Shown piece after piece: positions 51,971 to 61,110 of a stretch of DNA of 64,000 nt. The position numbers were made by a program, and so were the translations under genes. Each line of letters opens with the position of its first letter. Within the stretch, counting starts at the first letter, position 1. Below the pieces are notes generated by a model, which saw nothing but the letters and a program-made list of their open reading frames with translations, was not told the origin of the DNA and ran no database searches. Location of the stretch: positions 1-64,000 of the forward strand of contig JBCCHB010000044.1 of the NCBI GenBank assembly GCA_039028975.1. The letters run 5' to 3'. The stretch comes from JAHBNG01 sp039028975. Lineage in GTDB: Bacteria; Chloroflexota; Anaerolineae; Caldilineales; Caldilineaceae.

Positions 51971-53134
51971 TTAATACCTTGCGTGATGATCAATTCCTTC
52001 ATACGCCTCAATAAATTCTGCAAGTCGCTCGGCGTCAAACTCGTCTAGTTTTAATAGTTTTTGCCAGGCTGTAATGGCAATTGGCGCGCCCAAATCTTGA
52101 TGCAATGTTGAATCGTCACCTACAGTCCAAGAAGGATCATTTGGTGCTAAAACGACATGTCGGCCTTCATCTATGTAAGGCTGAATTAAACTCGTAAGCT
52201 GCTCGACTAGCTCGGGGCAATCCTCTTCACACTGATAGTAAAGAACCACGCCTCCATCTTCCAGATTATGAACTAGGTGCTCATACCGAATTGGCTCTTC
52301 ATAGATGGTCCACCCTACAATACTAGGATAATGGGGGCCTGATGTAGGAGGAAGGCTGTTGTATGGTTGGGGTGAACGGACCCCCAGGTCAATGTGTAGA
52401 TTACCAAGGGTAGCAAAGCTCTCTTCGCCTTCAAACTGAATCGATTCGATGCCGTATTCTGCCAGATTGACTGGGAGCATCACATTATCCACGATGTAAA
52501 ACATGCCATTGCTCACCTGATCCGTTACCCCTAGCACGTTGGCATTTTGGACAACAGCTCCAGTTTGTGTGCTCCAAAATGTCAGCTCTTCTCCAAGAAG
52601 TGAGGTAGCGGAGGATTCGCTGAAGAGGCGTTCGGTCGTGATGGTATCTTCTACCAGATGGAAGAGAATAACCTCCATGAGCTGCTCATCATTCTCCCTT
52701 ACTTCATCTGGTAACCTGGCAAAAGCATTGGTGGAAGGAATAAATGCCGTAAAAGGTCCTTCGTTCTGCAATCTATCAACCAGCCCCAGCCGTTCCACTG
52801 CTCGTGCAAAGGCTTCTGTTTCCTGCTGCTGTAAAGACATAGCATAGATATCAAGGAGCGACGATTGTCCTAAATTTGTCTCTGCCTGAGTTTCGGAGGA
52901 CGTTTCCGACGTGTCTGTATTCTCCTCAGCGGGCTGGGCAGTCGCTTCGGCAGTATTGCTCGCGTCTTCTGCTGCATCACTTGATTCTTCTGTGGATGTT
53001 GACGAGGTTTCTGAGTCTTCGCTCGATGGACTGGTCGGCTCCTCGCTATTCGTGGCTGACGATAAGTCGCAACCTAAAAGCAAGGTTGGAATAAGTAGCA
53101 AGGTAACCAATAAAGCTGTCATTCGGATCTTCAT
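51971..53134 (-). CDS. Fasciclin-DUF3105 lipoprotein
   Basis: A 387-residue protein. Residues 1-22 are a lipoprotein signal ending LLLGC. A Ser/Glu/Thr-rich linker runs to ~95. A fasciclin domain follows (GPFTAFIPSTNAFARLP, ILFHLVEDTITTERL, NGMFYIVDNVMLP), ~95-225. The C-terminal ~150 residues match DUF3105: NSLPPTSGPHYP, YEHLVHNLEDGGVVLYYQC and APNDPSW. Fasciclin domains mediate adhesion; the function of DUF3105 is unknown. The combination is unusual to my knowledge. Two AGTATACT repeats lie 39-64 bases upstream of the start. Confidence 0.85.
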   Translation of the reverse strand: MKIRMTALLVTLLLIPTLLLGCDLSSATNSEEPTSPSSEDSETSSTSTEESSDAAEDASNTAEATAQPAEENTDTSETSSETQAETNLGQSSLLDIYAMSLQQQETEAFARAVERLGLVDRLQNEGPFTAFIPSTNAFARLPDEVRENDEQLMEVILFHLVEDTITTERLFSESSATSLLGEELTFWSTQTGAVVQNANVLGVTDQVSNGMFYIVDNVMLPVNLAEYGIESIQFEGEESFATLGNLHIDLGVRSPQPYNSLPPTSGPHYPSIVGWTIYEEPIRYEHLVHNLEDGGVVLYYQCEEDCPELVEQLTSLIQPYIDEGRHVVLAPNDPSWTVGDDSTLHQDLGAPIAITAWQKLLKLDEFDAERLAEFIEAYEGIDHHARY

Positions 53135-53172
53135 TTTCCCATTTTTTCCTTTAATGTGTGGTCGTCCAGTTG

Positions 53173-53198
53173 CAGTATACTCAGGTTACAGTATACTC
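53173..53198. promoter_or_regulatory. Two direct repeats of CAGTATACTC
   Basis: CAGTATACTC occurs at 53173-53182 and 53189-53198, a 16-base period, each containing the palindrome AGTATACT. They lie upstream of the fasciclin gene on the minus strand. They may be an operator or overlapping -10 boxes. The DtxR-type regulator nearby is a candidate ligand but the motif is not a known DtxR box. Confidence 0.4.
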
Positions 53199-53306
53199 CA
53201 GTTATAGAATTGTGGGGTTAAGCAACGATGAGAATCGTAATAGGGGTCATATGTGACTCTCTTTCTCATCTTTGTCCGCTCAGAGTTGCACAGATTAAAC
53301 AAACTT

Positions 53307-53335
53307 TTGACACGGTTCATAACGCCTGTTAGGAT
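53307..53335 (+). promoter_or_regulatory. Possible sigma-70 promoter
   Basis: TTGACA (53307-53312), a 17-base spacer and TAGGAT (53330-53335). It would start transcription ~370 bases before the DtxR-like gene, implying a long leader. Confidence 0.35.
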
Positions 53336-53715
53336 AGGTTATCTAAAGCCCTAGTACACTGTATGTTGAGTTTTGCAACACTAGGATGGGCCAGTGGTAG
53401 ACCGTCCTTGCAGGGCGGTGAACGTCAAGAATCCGTGAATTTAACCTTGGAACAGATCGATTACGCCACCTTACCCGCCCAAAATGGACGGGCCACGGCT
53501 AAAGTAGCAATATTTGTCGAACACTGTAATAGGATAGTGGATATTGTCCCGACTTTCGTCCAGCTAAAGCCTGACTTTTGTCTAAATGGGAGGCGATCTT
53601 CGTCTTTGCGGCGACAAGTCCTGCCTGTATGAGGAAGAGCTTCCCATCTTCACGGGTACAAGCATTGTATCTGGCTATCTATATATGCTTTGAATAGTGT
53701 GCTCCCTTTCATAAA

Positions 53716-54429
53716 ATGACAAAGAACATGACAGTTGAAAGCTCAGAACAACCGGATTCCAATTTACGAGAGTATTTAACGGCGGCCCATGAAGATTACT
53801 TAAAGACAATCTACATTCTGGCCAATCGTGGCTCAAAGGTAAGCAACTCAACCTTGTCAAATCAGTTGGGCGTTACCCCAGCTTCTGCCACCAATATGGT
53901 CAAGAAGCTGGCCGAATTGAAGCTGGTTACTCACACGCCCTATCAGAGTATCAAACTCACGGATGCAGGGCAAAAAGTCGCACTGGAGGTGCTGCGCCAC
54001 CATCGACTGCTTGAGCTATATCTGCACCAAATTCTCAACATTCCGCTAGAGGAAGTCCACGCCGAAGCCGATCGATTGGAACATGTCATCAGCGAATCGT
54101 TTGAGGATGCCATTGCGGATGCACTGGGAAACCCAACCCTTGATCCCCACGGCGATCCCATTCCCACAAGGGAAGGTCATGTGGATCCAGTTCAGGGAAC
54201 GCCTCTGGATCAAGCCCAAATTGGGCGGGTGTATCGATTGATTCGAGTTCTGATCCAAGAGCCCGAGCGGCTAGCCTATCTAGGCACACTCGATTTGCTG
54301 CCTAATGCAATTGTCACGATTATCGAACGGGCGCCCTTTCAAGGCCCACTACTGCTCGAAGTGAATAATGTTCACCACGCCATTGCCCACGAAATGGCCA
54401 CGCATCTCATCGTTGCGCCCATTGAATGA
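53716..54429 (+). CDS. DtxR/MntR-family metal-dependent regulator
   Basis: A 237-residue protein. The winged helix is LREYLTAAHEDYLKTIYILA then STLSNQLGVTPASATNMVKKL and the wing YQSIKLTDAGQKVA. The dimerisation and metal region follows: HHRLLELYLHQILNIP, then EEVHAEADRLEHVISE and LGNPTLDPHGDPIPT, all DtxR hallmarks. A C-terminal SH3-like FeoA region completes it. It should repress Mn or Fe uptake genes when metal-loaded. An alternative ATG lies four codons in. It precedes a haem protein by 10 bases. Confidence 0.9.
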   Translation: MTKNMTVESSEQPDSNLREYLTAAHEDYLKTIYILANRGSKVSNSTLSNQLGVTPASATNMVKKLAELKLVTHTPYQSIKLTDAGQKVALEVLRHHRLLELYLHQILNIPLEEVHAEADRLEHVISESFEDAIADALGNPTLDPHGDPIPTREGHVDPVQGTPLDQAQIGRVYRLIRVLIQEPERLAYLGTLDLLPNAIVTIIERAPFQGPLLLEVNNVHHAIAHEMATHLIVAPIE

Positions 54430-54439
54430 TCGATCTATC

Positions 54440-54700
54440 ATGAGTCAACCATCATCAGAAAAAACCTTTACAGAGCAGCAGTTACGGAACTACATCGGTG
54501 AACGGGGCTACCCAATGTATGTAGCCTATGAGGGGATTGTATATGACGTGACGGATTGTCCTAAATGGCGGCGAGGCATCCATGAAAATTTGCATTGGCC
54601 TGGTCAGGACCTGACAGCCGAAATGGCCGATGCGCCCCATGATGGGAACGTCTTTCTTCATCCCTGTGCAAAACGTGTCGGCATACTAGTAAATAGTTAG
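54440..54700 (+). CDS. Cytochrome b5-like haem-binding domain protein
   Basis: An 86-residue protein beginning MSQPSSEKTFTEQQLRNYIG. YVAYEGIVYDVTDCPKWRRG and HENLHWPGQDLT are the cytochrome b5-like signature; His residues in the second and in APHDGNVFLHP are candidate haem ligands. It is a small soluble electron carrier or haem binder. It starts 10 bases after the DtxR-like gene, so iron status may control it. Confidence 0.8.
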   Translation: MSQPSSEKTFTEQQLRNYIGERGYPMYVAYEGIVYDVTDCPKWRRGIHENLHWPGQDLTAEMADAPHDGNVFLHPCAKRVGILVNS

Positions 54701-54739
54701 TCACCACTTGCCTAGTATATACACTATAGTTTAACTCAC

Positions 54740-55102
54740 ATGATCATCAAACTTCATCATGCTCAAATTACCATACCCATCGGTATGGAAGACGTCGCTC
54801 GCCAATTCTACTGTAATCGCCTTGGGCTGAAAGAGATTGAAAAGCCCCCGGCGCTTCAGGGCCGTGGTGGGTTTTGGCTTCAGCTTGGTTCCCAGGAGAT
54901 CCACATTGGCACAGAGGATGGCATTGAGCGTACTATGACCAAAGCCCATCTTGCTTATCACGTGTCGGATTTGGCCTTTTGGCGGGAGAAGTTATCTCAG
55001 GCCAATGTACAGATGCTAGAGAGCGTGCCTATTCCAGGATATGATCGCTTTGAGTTTCGCGATCCATTTGGCAATCGGATGGAGATGATCCAATCGCTAT
55101 AG
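54740..55102 (+). CDS. VOC family protein
   Basis: A 120-residue single-unit glyoxalase-fold protein. IKLHHAQITIPIGMEDVARQ opens it (metal His), HLAYHVSDLAFWREKL is the second half and FRDPFGNRMEMIQ carries the metal Glu. The substrate is unknown. It follows the cytochrome b5-like gene by 39 bases and is convergent with the MFS gene. Confidence 0.85.
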   Translation: MIIKLHHAQITIPIGMEDVARQFYCNRLGLKEIEKPPALQGRGGFWLQLGSQEIHIGTEDGIERTMTKAHLAYHVSDLAFWREKLSQANVQMLESVPIPGYDRFEFRDPFGNRMEMIQSL

Positions 55103-55236
55103 ATATCCAGACATCATTTTCCGTTATGACGGTGCATAGAATTTAAGGAATCAAGAACAAATAAAACCCAAAACTTCGGTCCTGTCATCTCGAGTACCCG
55201 AGAGATCTTCCATTACGTTTTATTAAATTCTCGATC

Positions 55237-56700
55237 CTAAGTGCCTGTCGTCACCAACGTGCTTTCGTCAGCCATCCGTTCCTCCAAGTTTTGTTCACCT
55301 CGACGCTTTAATATAGCTCGGGCATTCGCTAAATCGCCCGGCGTAGAACGAGTAGCCAAATAGTAAAAGTATCCAGCAGGAAGAAAGAAGAGTTGAAAGA
55401 GGGCTAATCCCAGAGCATAGTTCCATGGGGGCAAAAACCAGCTGGTTAACACCGTTTGCGCAACGCCAGCCAGCCCGCTGCCAAGACCTAACCCCACACC
55501 TAGCAGAAGCGTGCTGAAGCCAGCAATTGTACTCCGGTGTTCAGGCTGATTGAGATCACTGAGCAGAGCTGAGCGGTTGGGATTATCCAATGCCAAAGTG
55601 GCAAAACTGAGCATGGAGATTAAAAACGCGGCGCCCACCCATGGATTGGTAAACGGACTCATCAAGGTATGTTGGACGAGGGTTACTGTGCTAGCATCCG
55701 CAGGAAGATAGAATTCCGGCAGAGGAATAAAGAAAAAGGATGTTAGAATTGGCATCCCAACAAGGGCTGAAATCGTGCAAATCCATGCCCTAGCAGATGG
55801 GTTACGTTGCTGCCACCAATCTCCCCATAGGCCACCGAACACCGCGCCATATAATCCCAGTTGAAAGAGAACAGCCAGCAGATTTCCTGAAACCGTGGCT
55901 GTCTCCAGGCTATAGCCAAGGGCCTCCAGCCGACTAATGAACAAGCGGGGCATCCATACTAATGAACCGTAGGCAATGGTTGACATAAGCCCCTGCAAAA
56001 TCAACCATCGATTCGATCGAATGGCCAAGATCTGACGGATGTCCGACAGCCGTATTCGCCGCCCATAGCGTTCACCAGCTTCAAAGATATGGGCCAGCTC
56101 TGGTTCAGACTGTCCACGACGGGGTTCATAGCTCAAAAAGTAGAGAAAGGCAAACCCAAACCCTGCCATGGACACGACAGCGAAGGGAAGTCGCCAGTTT
56201 GATGCCCCCAACATGCTTCCCGTCAGGGCGCCAAAACCGCCACCTCCAGCCTGGGAAAGCCCCCAAAAGCTCAAGAGTAGCCCGCGGCGGCGAGGCGGAA
56301 TCAAGTCGTTGACAACGCTAAAGCCAATGGACGCGATACAACCAATACCGATGGCCGTGATGAGTTGAAAAATGAGCAGTTGGGTATAGCTTGTTGCCAT
56401 GCTAATCATCAGCATAGCAAGGCTCCATATTAGGGTACCATAGAGAAGAAGTGCCTTGCGGCTGTTGCGGTCGCCCCAAAAGCCCCAAAGAAGTGACGTG
56501 GCAGCTACCACAATAATGGTAACGGCGGAGATAAAACCGAGCCAGGATTCAGGCACCTGTAAGTCTGCCGAGATGACCGCGTAGAGCGGAGGAAAGACAG
56601 CCCTAGCCGCATTATCCAACGATGCTAAAATGATAAAGACGATTACGGTGTAGATTCGGTGTGATAACCCGCCCCACCAGATTGGACGTGTCTGCAGCAT
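55237..56700 (-). CDS. MFS transporter
   Basis: A 487-residue membrane protein with about 12 segments. LLWGFWGDRNSRKALLLYGT is the loop-2/3 MFS motif, and the sugar-phosphate or spinster-like sequence RRRGLLLSFWGLSQAGGGG follows. A long central loop sits between helices 6 and 7. The substrate cannot be read. It lies 64 bases downstream of the LLM oxidoreductase on the same strand and may be co-transcribed with it. Confidence 0.85.
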   Translation of the reverse strand: MLQTRPIWWGGLSHRIYTVIVFIILASLDNAARAVFPPLYAVISADLQVPESWLGFISAVTIIVVAATSLLWGFWGDRNSRKALLLYGTLIWSLAMLMISMATSYTQLLIFQLITAIGIGCIASIGFSVVNDLIPPRRRGLLLSFWGLSQAGGGGFGALTGSMLGASNWRLPFAVVSMAGFGFAFLYFLSYEPRRGQSEPELAHIFEAGERYGRRIRLSDIRQILAIRSNRWLILQGLMSTIAYGSLVWMPRLFISRLEALGYSLETATVSGNLLAVLFQLGLYGAVFGGLWGDWWQQRNPSARAWICTISALVGMPILTSFFFIPLPEFYLPADASTVTLVQHTLMSPFTNPWVGAAFLISMLSFATLALDNPNRSALLSDLNQPEHRSTIAGFSTLLLGVGLGLGSGLAGVAQTVLTSWFLPPWNYALGLALFQLFFLPAGYFYYLATRSTPGDLANARAILKRRGEQNLEERMADESTLVTTGT

Positions 56701-56764
56701 GGGAAGTACTATACCCCTTCCCTCCTGGGTTGTCCAAAATGTAACCAGACGAGAGAGTCAGGGT

Positions 56765-57757
56765 TCACCTCGTAAATCGCTCAATCACCTTACCCAGTAA
56801 GGCGATGGCATTCAGGGGGTTCGGGCCTAACGGTGGTCCAAAGCTCAAATGCTGTACACCGGCATCAACTAATTTCTCTAAGCGTTCAATTACGTGATGA
56901 GCTGTACCCACCACACCAACCCGCATCATCCGTTCATCGACCAGCGCCAAGGCCTTTTGCTCATTTTGTTCCACCATAAGCGCTTGCTTGATCGGTCCAA
57001 AGTCTGCGGGCGATACGCCCAAGCGCTCCATAATCAGTGGGCTTAGGGACGGGCCATAGTAAGCTACCTTTTTGGCCAAGACATGGCGGGCAGCGTCATA
57101 ATCTTCATCCAAGGAGACCCAAATACAGGCAGCCAAATCCAGATTGGACAGATGATTGGCTCGCAATTTAGCCCCCTTCTGCACGTAGGGAAGCACGCCA
57201 AAATAGTGTTCCGGCGGAAAGAGAAGAGGCAGCACACCATCAGCAATTTCCCCGGCGAGGGCAAGCATATTGGGACCCAACGCCCCAATATAAATTGGTG
57301 TGATCCGGGGGGCTTCAAAGCGCAGGTAGGCTTCGTTCGTCCACGGTAAGAAGCGCCCGTCGGGTTCGGCTCGCTCGCCGCTCAATAGATGCCGAATCGC
57401 CTCAACTGACTCTCGCATAGCGTTCAATGGCTTTTCTTGTCTAATGCCTACCCACTCTAAAAAGTCTTTAGCCCCAGCAGCAAGCCCCAAGTTAAAGCGG
57501 TTACCACTCAATTCATCTAACGTGGCAGCCAACATAGCAATCTCAGCAGGGTTGATGGTATACGGGTTGAAAATACAGCTCCCAATCTCAATTGTATGAG
57601 TCGATTGGGCCAAAGCAGCCAAAATGACCGGTCCGCTTCGCAAAAAGAGATCGTTGGATACCCAAAACTGATCAAATCCAGCTTTTTCGGCAGCCTGAGC
57701 CAAAATAATATATTCGTCAACGGCCAAATCGTTGTTAAGGCGCAAACTAAATCGCAT
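56765..57757 (-). CDS. LLM class F420-dependent oxidoreductase
   Basis: A 330-residue luciferase-like TIM-barrel protein. It starts MRFSLRLNNDLAVDEYI, with AAEKAGFDQFWVSNDLF, IGSCIFNPYTINPAEIAM and GRFNLGLAAGAKDFLEWVG, the layout of methylenetetrahydromethanopterin-reductase-like F420 enzymes (GLG/AxG phosphate loop). IYIGALGPNMLALAGEIADG is another family signature. F420 rather than FMN is likely from this subgroup, but not proven. It sits between a small membrane protein and an MFS transporter. Confidence 0.85.
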   Translation of the reverse strand: MRFSLRLNNDLAVDEYIILAQAAEKAGFDQFWVSNDLFLRSGPVILAALAQSTHTIEIGSCIFNPYTINPAEIAMLAATLDELSGNRFNLGLAAGAKDFLEWVGIRQEKPLNAMRESVEAIRHLLSGERAEPDGRFLPWTNEAYLRFEAPRITPIYIGALGPNMLALAGEIADGVLPLLFPPEHYFGVLPYVQKGAKLRANHLSNLDLAACIWVSLDEDYDAARHVLAKKVAYYGPSLSPLIMERLGVSPADFGPIKQALMVEQNEQKALALVDERMMRVGVVGTAHHVIERLEKLVDAGVQHLSFGPPLGPNPLNAIALLGKVIERFTR

Positions 57758-57775
57758 ATGCAGAATGGTTCCTTC

Positions 57776-58042
57776 TTAATCTGCGCCATCTTCAGTGCTA
57801 ATCCATAAATAGGTGCCAAAGGCGAGAAGACCTCCGAGCAACACGGTGATCAGCAACATCTCCTGCTCGTAAATGGCTCCAAAGAGCGTTAATGGTAGCA
57901 AGACAACAACCGTTAGGGCAAGACAAAGATCCTGAATAGCCATCAAACGTCGTCCCGACGCGATTGCACAGATACCGACAGCAATTGATGCCGTAAACAA
58001 TGTTGACATCAACATTTGGAATCCCATACCATATTGATTCAT
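57776..58042 (-). CDS. Small three-helix membrane protein, unknown
   Basis: An 88-residue hydrophobic protein (MNQYGMGFQMLMSTLFTASI...) with about three membrane segments and an acidic end. It is 18 bases upstream of the LLM gene on the same strand, so they probably form one operon. MnhF/MrpF-like proteins have this size and shape, but similarity is too weak to name it. Confidence 0.6.
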   Translation of the reverse strand: MNQYGMGFQMLMSTLFTASIAVGICAIASGRRLMAIQDLCLALTVVVLLPLTLFGAIYEQEMLLITVLLGGLLAFGTYLWISTEDGAD

Positions 58043-58102
58043 AGCAATCCCTCATTTCTGGTATACTTGCGTTCTGGCATCGACGAAATGATGTTCTCTC
58101 CT

Positions 58103-58123
58103 GAATATGCTATCGACATATTC
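58103..58123. promoter_or_regulatory. Palindrome GAATATG-N7-CATATTC
   Basis: Perfect 7-base arms with a 7-base spacer, 60 bases upstream of the small membrane protein and thus in the promoter zone of the minus-strand operon. Likely an operator for an unidentified dimeric regulator. Confidence 0.45.
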
Positions 58124-58325
58124 TCATCCATGTCCAACCGTAGTATACACCTCGTCAAAGCTCAATTTTAACTTTTTATTGCCACTTGTCAAATGCGCAC
58201 AGATGGATGCCCTTTCTGATTAGTCCTTATGCACGATTATTTGAGCAAAGGTCCCATTTATGCTATTTCGTTGTATATCATGCCCAAGTTTTTAGATTGC
58301 AAAATCGTTACTATTGACTATATAT

Positions 58326-58353
58326 TTGACGTGTGCTTCATGCAGAATATATC
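58326..58353 (+). promoter_or_regulatory. Weak promoter candidate for nirB
   Basis: TTGACG (58326-58331), a 16-base spacer and TATATC (58348-58353). About 165 bases upstream of nirB. Confidence 0.25.
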
Positions 58354-58520
58354 TGCTCGGCTATACACAGGCATACACGGTAGATCGTAATCTTAATGAC
58401 ACTCTTCGGTTTCGTCCCCAGCAGTTCGGTAACGACCTCAAAGCGGCACTGCATCCAGACAGAGTGACATTGCAATCTATATTACAGGATCAAGGCACAC
58501 GATAAGGGAATCACCAGTAT

Positions 58521-61016
58521 ATGGCAGACAAATTGAAATTGATCGTGGTCGGAAATGGGATGGTTGGCTACAAATTTATTGAGAAGCTTACCGAACAGGA
58601 CACAGATGGTCGCTATCAGATCATTACCTTCTGCGAAGAACCCCGTCCTGCTTATGATCGAGTCAAGCTCAGCACCTACTTTTCTGGCAGCACAGTAGAT
58701 GATCTGACATTAGCCGCACTCTCCTGGTATGAGGAAAAGCATGTTGAACTCTACCTAAACGATGCAGTTATCGCAATCAATTCCGCAAGCAAGAGTGTAC
58801 GCTCAAAGCAGGGTCGAGAGATGAGCTACGATAAACTTGTATTGGCCACCGGTTCATACCCCTTTGTTCCGCCGATCCCTGGCATAGAAAAAGAAGGCGT
58901 CTTCGTCTACCGCACGATTGAGGACCTGGATCAGATCATCGACTACAGCAATCGCTGCAAATCAGCGGCGGTAATCGGCGGCGGATTGCTCGGTTTGGAA
59001 GCGGCCAATGCACTCGTCAACCTGAAGTTAGAGACCAGCGTTGTTGAGTTCGCACCCTATCTTATGCCTAGGCAAGTCGATCAGCAAGGCTCAGCCTTTT
59101 TACAGCGAAAGATTGAAGATCTCAATGTCAATGTTTTGACCAACACGGCGACCCAAGAGATTGCAGGTAATAGCTCTGTCACGGCCATGCGTTTTAGTGA
59201 TGATAGCCAGCTTGAGGTGGACATGATCGTCGTCTCCGCTGGCATTCGACCTAGGGATGAGCTGGCGCAAGAGTATGGTTTGGCGATTGGCCCGCGAGGT
59301 GGCATTTGCGTGAATGATTCAATGCAAACCTCTGATCCAGATATTTACGCTATTGGTGAATGTGCGCTCCATAGAGAGATGATCTACGGATTGGTGGCAC
59401 CCGGATACCGAATGGCAGAAACGGCTTGTGCTCATCTACTTGAAGAAGAAGCCAGCTTTACAAGCGCGGACATGTCGACGAAATTGAAGTTGATGGGTGT
59501 GGACGTAGCAAGCGTAGGCAATACTGCTCCCGCAGGAGACAACATTGAATCCGTTGTCTTCATGGATTCGCGCGCTGGGGTTTATAAAAAGATGTTCTTT
59601 GACATCAAGGAGAACACGGTCCAAGGCGCAATTCTAGTTGGCAACGCTGACGACTATGGGAATCTATTACAGATGTACCTCAATCGGATGAAGCTACCCG
59701 AATCACCAGAATCGCTTATTGTTCAAGGTGGCGAGACCAACGGACAAGCTGGCGTGGGAGTGGGTGTGGATGCCTTGCCAGAGACGGCACAGATCTGTAG
59801 CTGCGAGAATGTCTACAAGGGCACGATCGTTCAAAATATTCAAGAGGGCTGCCACGATGTAGGTACAATTAAAGCCTGCACAAAGGCGGGTACAGGCTGC
59901 GGCAGTTGTGTTCCTCTACTCAATGATATTCTCACAATCGAACTGGAAAGGGCAGGAATTACTGTTGATAAATCTCTTTGTGAGCATTTCTCCTATACTC
60001 GCCAAGAGCTGGTGGAGATCGTCAAAATTGCCCGCGTGAAGACATTTGATGAACTGCTCGGTACCTATGGCCAAGGGCGGGGTTGCGAGATCTGTAAGCC
60101 AGCTGTAGCTTCAATATTGGCCAGCTACTGGAATGAGTACGTCATGGAGCACCAGACAATCCAAGACACCAATGACTTTTATCTGGCAAACATGCAGAAA
60201 AATGGTACGTACTCGGTTATCCCAAGAGTACCAGGGGGAGAGATCACGCCTGAACAACTGATTCGCATGGGCGAAGTAGCCAAGGAATTTTCGCTATACA
60301 CGAAGATCACAGGTGGTCAACGGATTGACCTCTTTGGCGCTCGTTTGGAGGATTTGCCCAAAATATGGTCCCGTCTGGGTGAAGTGGGGTTAGAATCAGG
60401 TCATGCTTATGCCAAAGCGTTACGCACGGTCAAGTCTTGCGTGGGTTCCTCTTGGTGTCGCTTTGGTGTTCAGGATTCGACAAGCTTAGCCATACGGGTT
60501 GAGAGCCGCTATAAAGGTCTACGTGCTCCCCATAAGCTAAAGATGGCCGTATCTGGCTGTGCCCGAGAATGCGCCGAGGCACAAGGCAAAGATGTAGGCA
60601 TCATTGCTACCGAAAATGGATGGAACCTCTACGTCTGTGGTAATGGTGGAATGAAACCACAACACGCCCAGCTATTGGCCACTGACATTGATGAAGAGAT
60701 CCTAATTCGTTATATCGATCGCTTCTTAATGTACTATGTACGCACAGCCGACAAGCTGACCCGAACGGCAACTTGGCTTAACAAGCTGCCGGGCGGAATG
60801 GAGAAGGTGAAGGAGGTTGTCGTTGACGATTCGCTCGGTCTTGCAGTAGAGTTGGAGCGAGAGATGCAGCACATCGTTGACACCTACGTTTGTGAGTGGA
60901 AAAAGACCACTGAAACGCCAGAAATGCTCACCCGCTTCCGTCCATTTATCAATGTAGAAGAACCCGATCCGACAATTCAGTTTGATTTAGTCCGTGGACA
61001 ACCCCAGCCGGTGTAG
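58521..61016 (+). CDS. nirB: Nitrite reductase [NAD(P)H] large subunit
   Basis: An 831-residue protein of normal NirB length. Residues 1-~390 form the FAD/NAD(P)H domain (VVGNGMVGYKFIEKL; VIGGGLLGLEAANAL). A BFD-type [2Fe-2S] site uses Cys ~426, 428, 460 and 463 (CSCENV; CGSC). A second small BFD-like segment holds GRGCEICKP. The sirohaem/[4Fe-4S] part follows, with Cys ~640, 646 (SCVGSSWCRFG), 680 and 684 (SGCAREC). It reduces nitrite to ammonium in the cytoplasm. The NirD subunit, a NarK transporter and a nitrate reductase follow, so the cluster is assimilatory nitrate use. Confidence 0.95.
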   Translation: MADKLKLIVVGNGMVGYKFIEKLTEQDTDGRYQIITFCEEPRPAYDRVKLSTYFSGSTVDDLTLAALSWYEEKHVELYLNDAVIAINSASKSVRSKQGREMSYDKLVLATGSYPFVPPIPGIEKEGVFVYRTIEDLDQIIDYSNRCKSAAVIGGGLLGLEAANALVNLKLETSVVEFAPYLMPRQVDQQGSAFLQRKIEDLNVNVLTNTATQEIAGNSSVTAMRFSDDSQLEVDMIVVSAGIRPRDELAQEYGLAIGPRGGICVNDSMQTSDPDIYAIGECALHREMIYGLVAPGYRMAETACAHLLEEEASFTSADMSTKLKLMGVDVASVGNTAPAGDNIESVVFMDSRAGVYKKMFFDIKENTVQGAILVGNADDYGNLLQMYLNRMKLPESPESLIVQGGETNGQAGVGVGVDALPETAQICSCENVYKGTIVQNIQEGCHDVGTIKACTKAGTGCGSCVPLLNDILTIELERAGITVDKSLCEHFSYTRQELVEIVKIARVKTFDELLGTYGQGRGCEICKPAVASILASYWNEYVMEHQTIQDTNDFYLANMQKNGTYSVIPRVPGGEITPEQLIRMGEVAKEFSLYTKITGGQRIDLFGARLEDLPKIWSRLGEVGLESGHAYAKALRTVKSCVGSSWCRFGVQDSTSLAIRVESRYKGLRAPHKLKMAVSGCARECAEAQGKDVGIIATENGWNLYVCGNGGMKPQHAQLLATDIDEEILIRYIDRFLMYYVRTADKLTRTATWLNKLPGGMEKVKEVVVDDSLGLAVELEREMQHIVDTYVCEWKKTTETPEMLTRFRPFINVEEPDPTIQFDLVRGQPQPV

Positions 61017-61110
61017 GGCAAGTGGTAAGTGGCAAGGATAGATTCTGCCCCTGACCGCTCACCTGCAAACCTGCTTACCTATCACTGCCTAAACTAAAGG
61101 AAATTACCGA

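Larger units (their letters stand above)
53135..53715. other. Gene-free stretch between divergent fasciclin and DtxR-like genes
   Basis: Holds the CAGTATACTC repeats and one promoter-like pair. An 89-codon open stretch at 53363-53632 has no recognisable family and no ribosome site, so I do not call it. GGAAGAGCTTCC at ~53635 is a small palindrome. A leader RNA for the downstream gene is possible. Confidence 0.4.
58043..58520. other. Divergent gene-free stretch before nirB
   Basis: Contains the GAATATG palindrome and a weak promoter-like pair. A 63-codon open stretch at 58314-58505 lacks family similarity and a ribosome site. The zone probably holds the control region of nirB. Confidence 0.4.

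Noticed and set aside
53363..53632. 89-codon open stretch beginning MLSFATLGWASG
   Set aside because: No ribosome site, no recognised family. The text ERQESVNLT loosely recalls the end of TnpB-type proteins, but too weakly to call a remnant.
58314..58505. 63-codon open stretch before nirB
   Set aside because: No family similarity, no ribosome site, and it overlaps the likely promoter zone.
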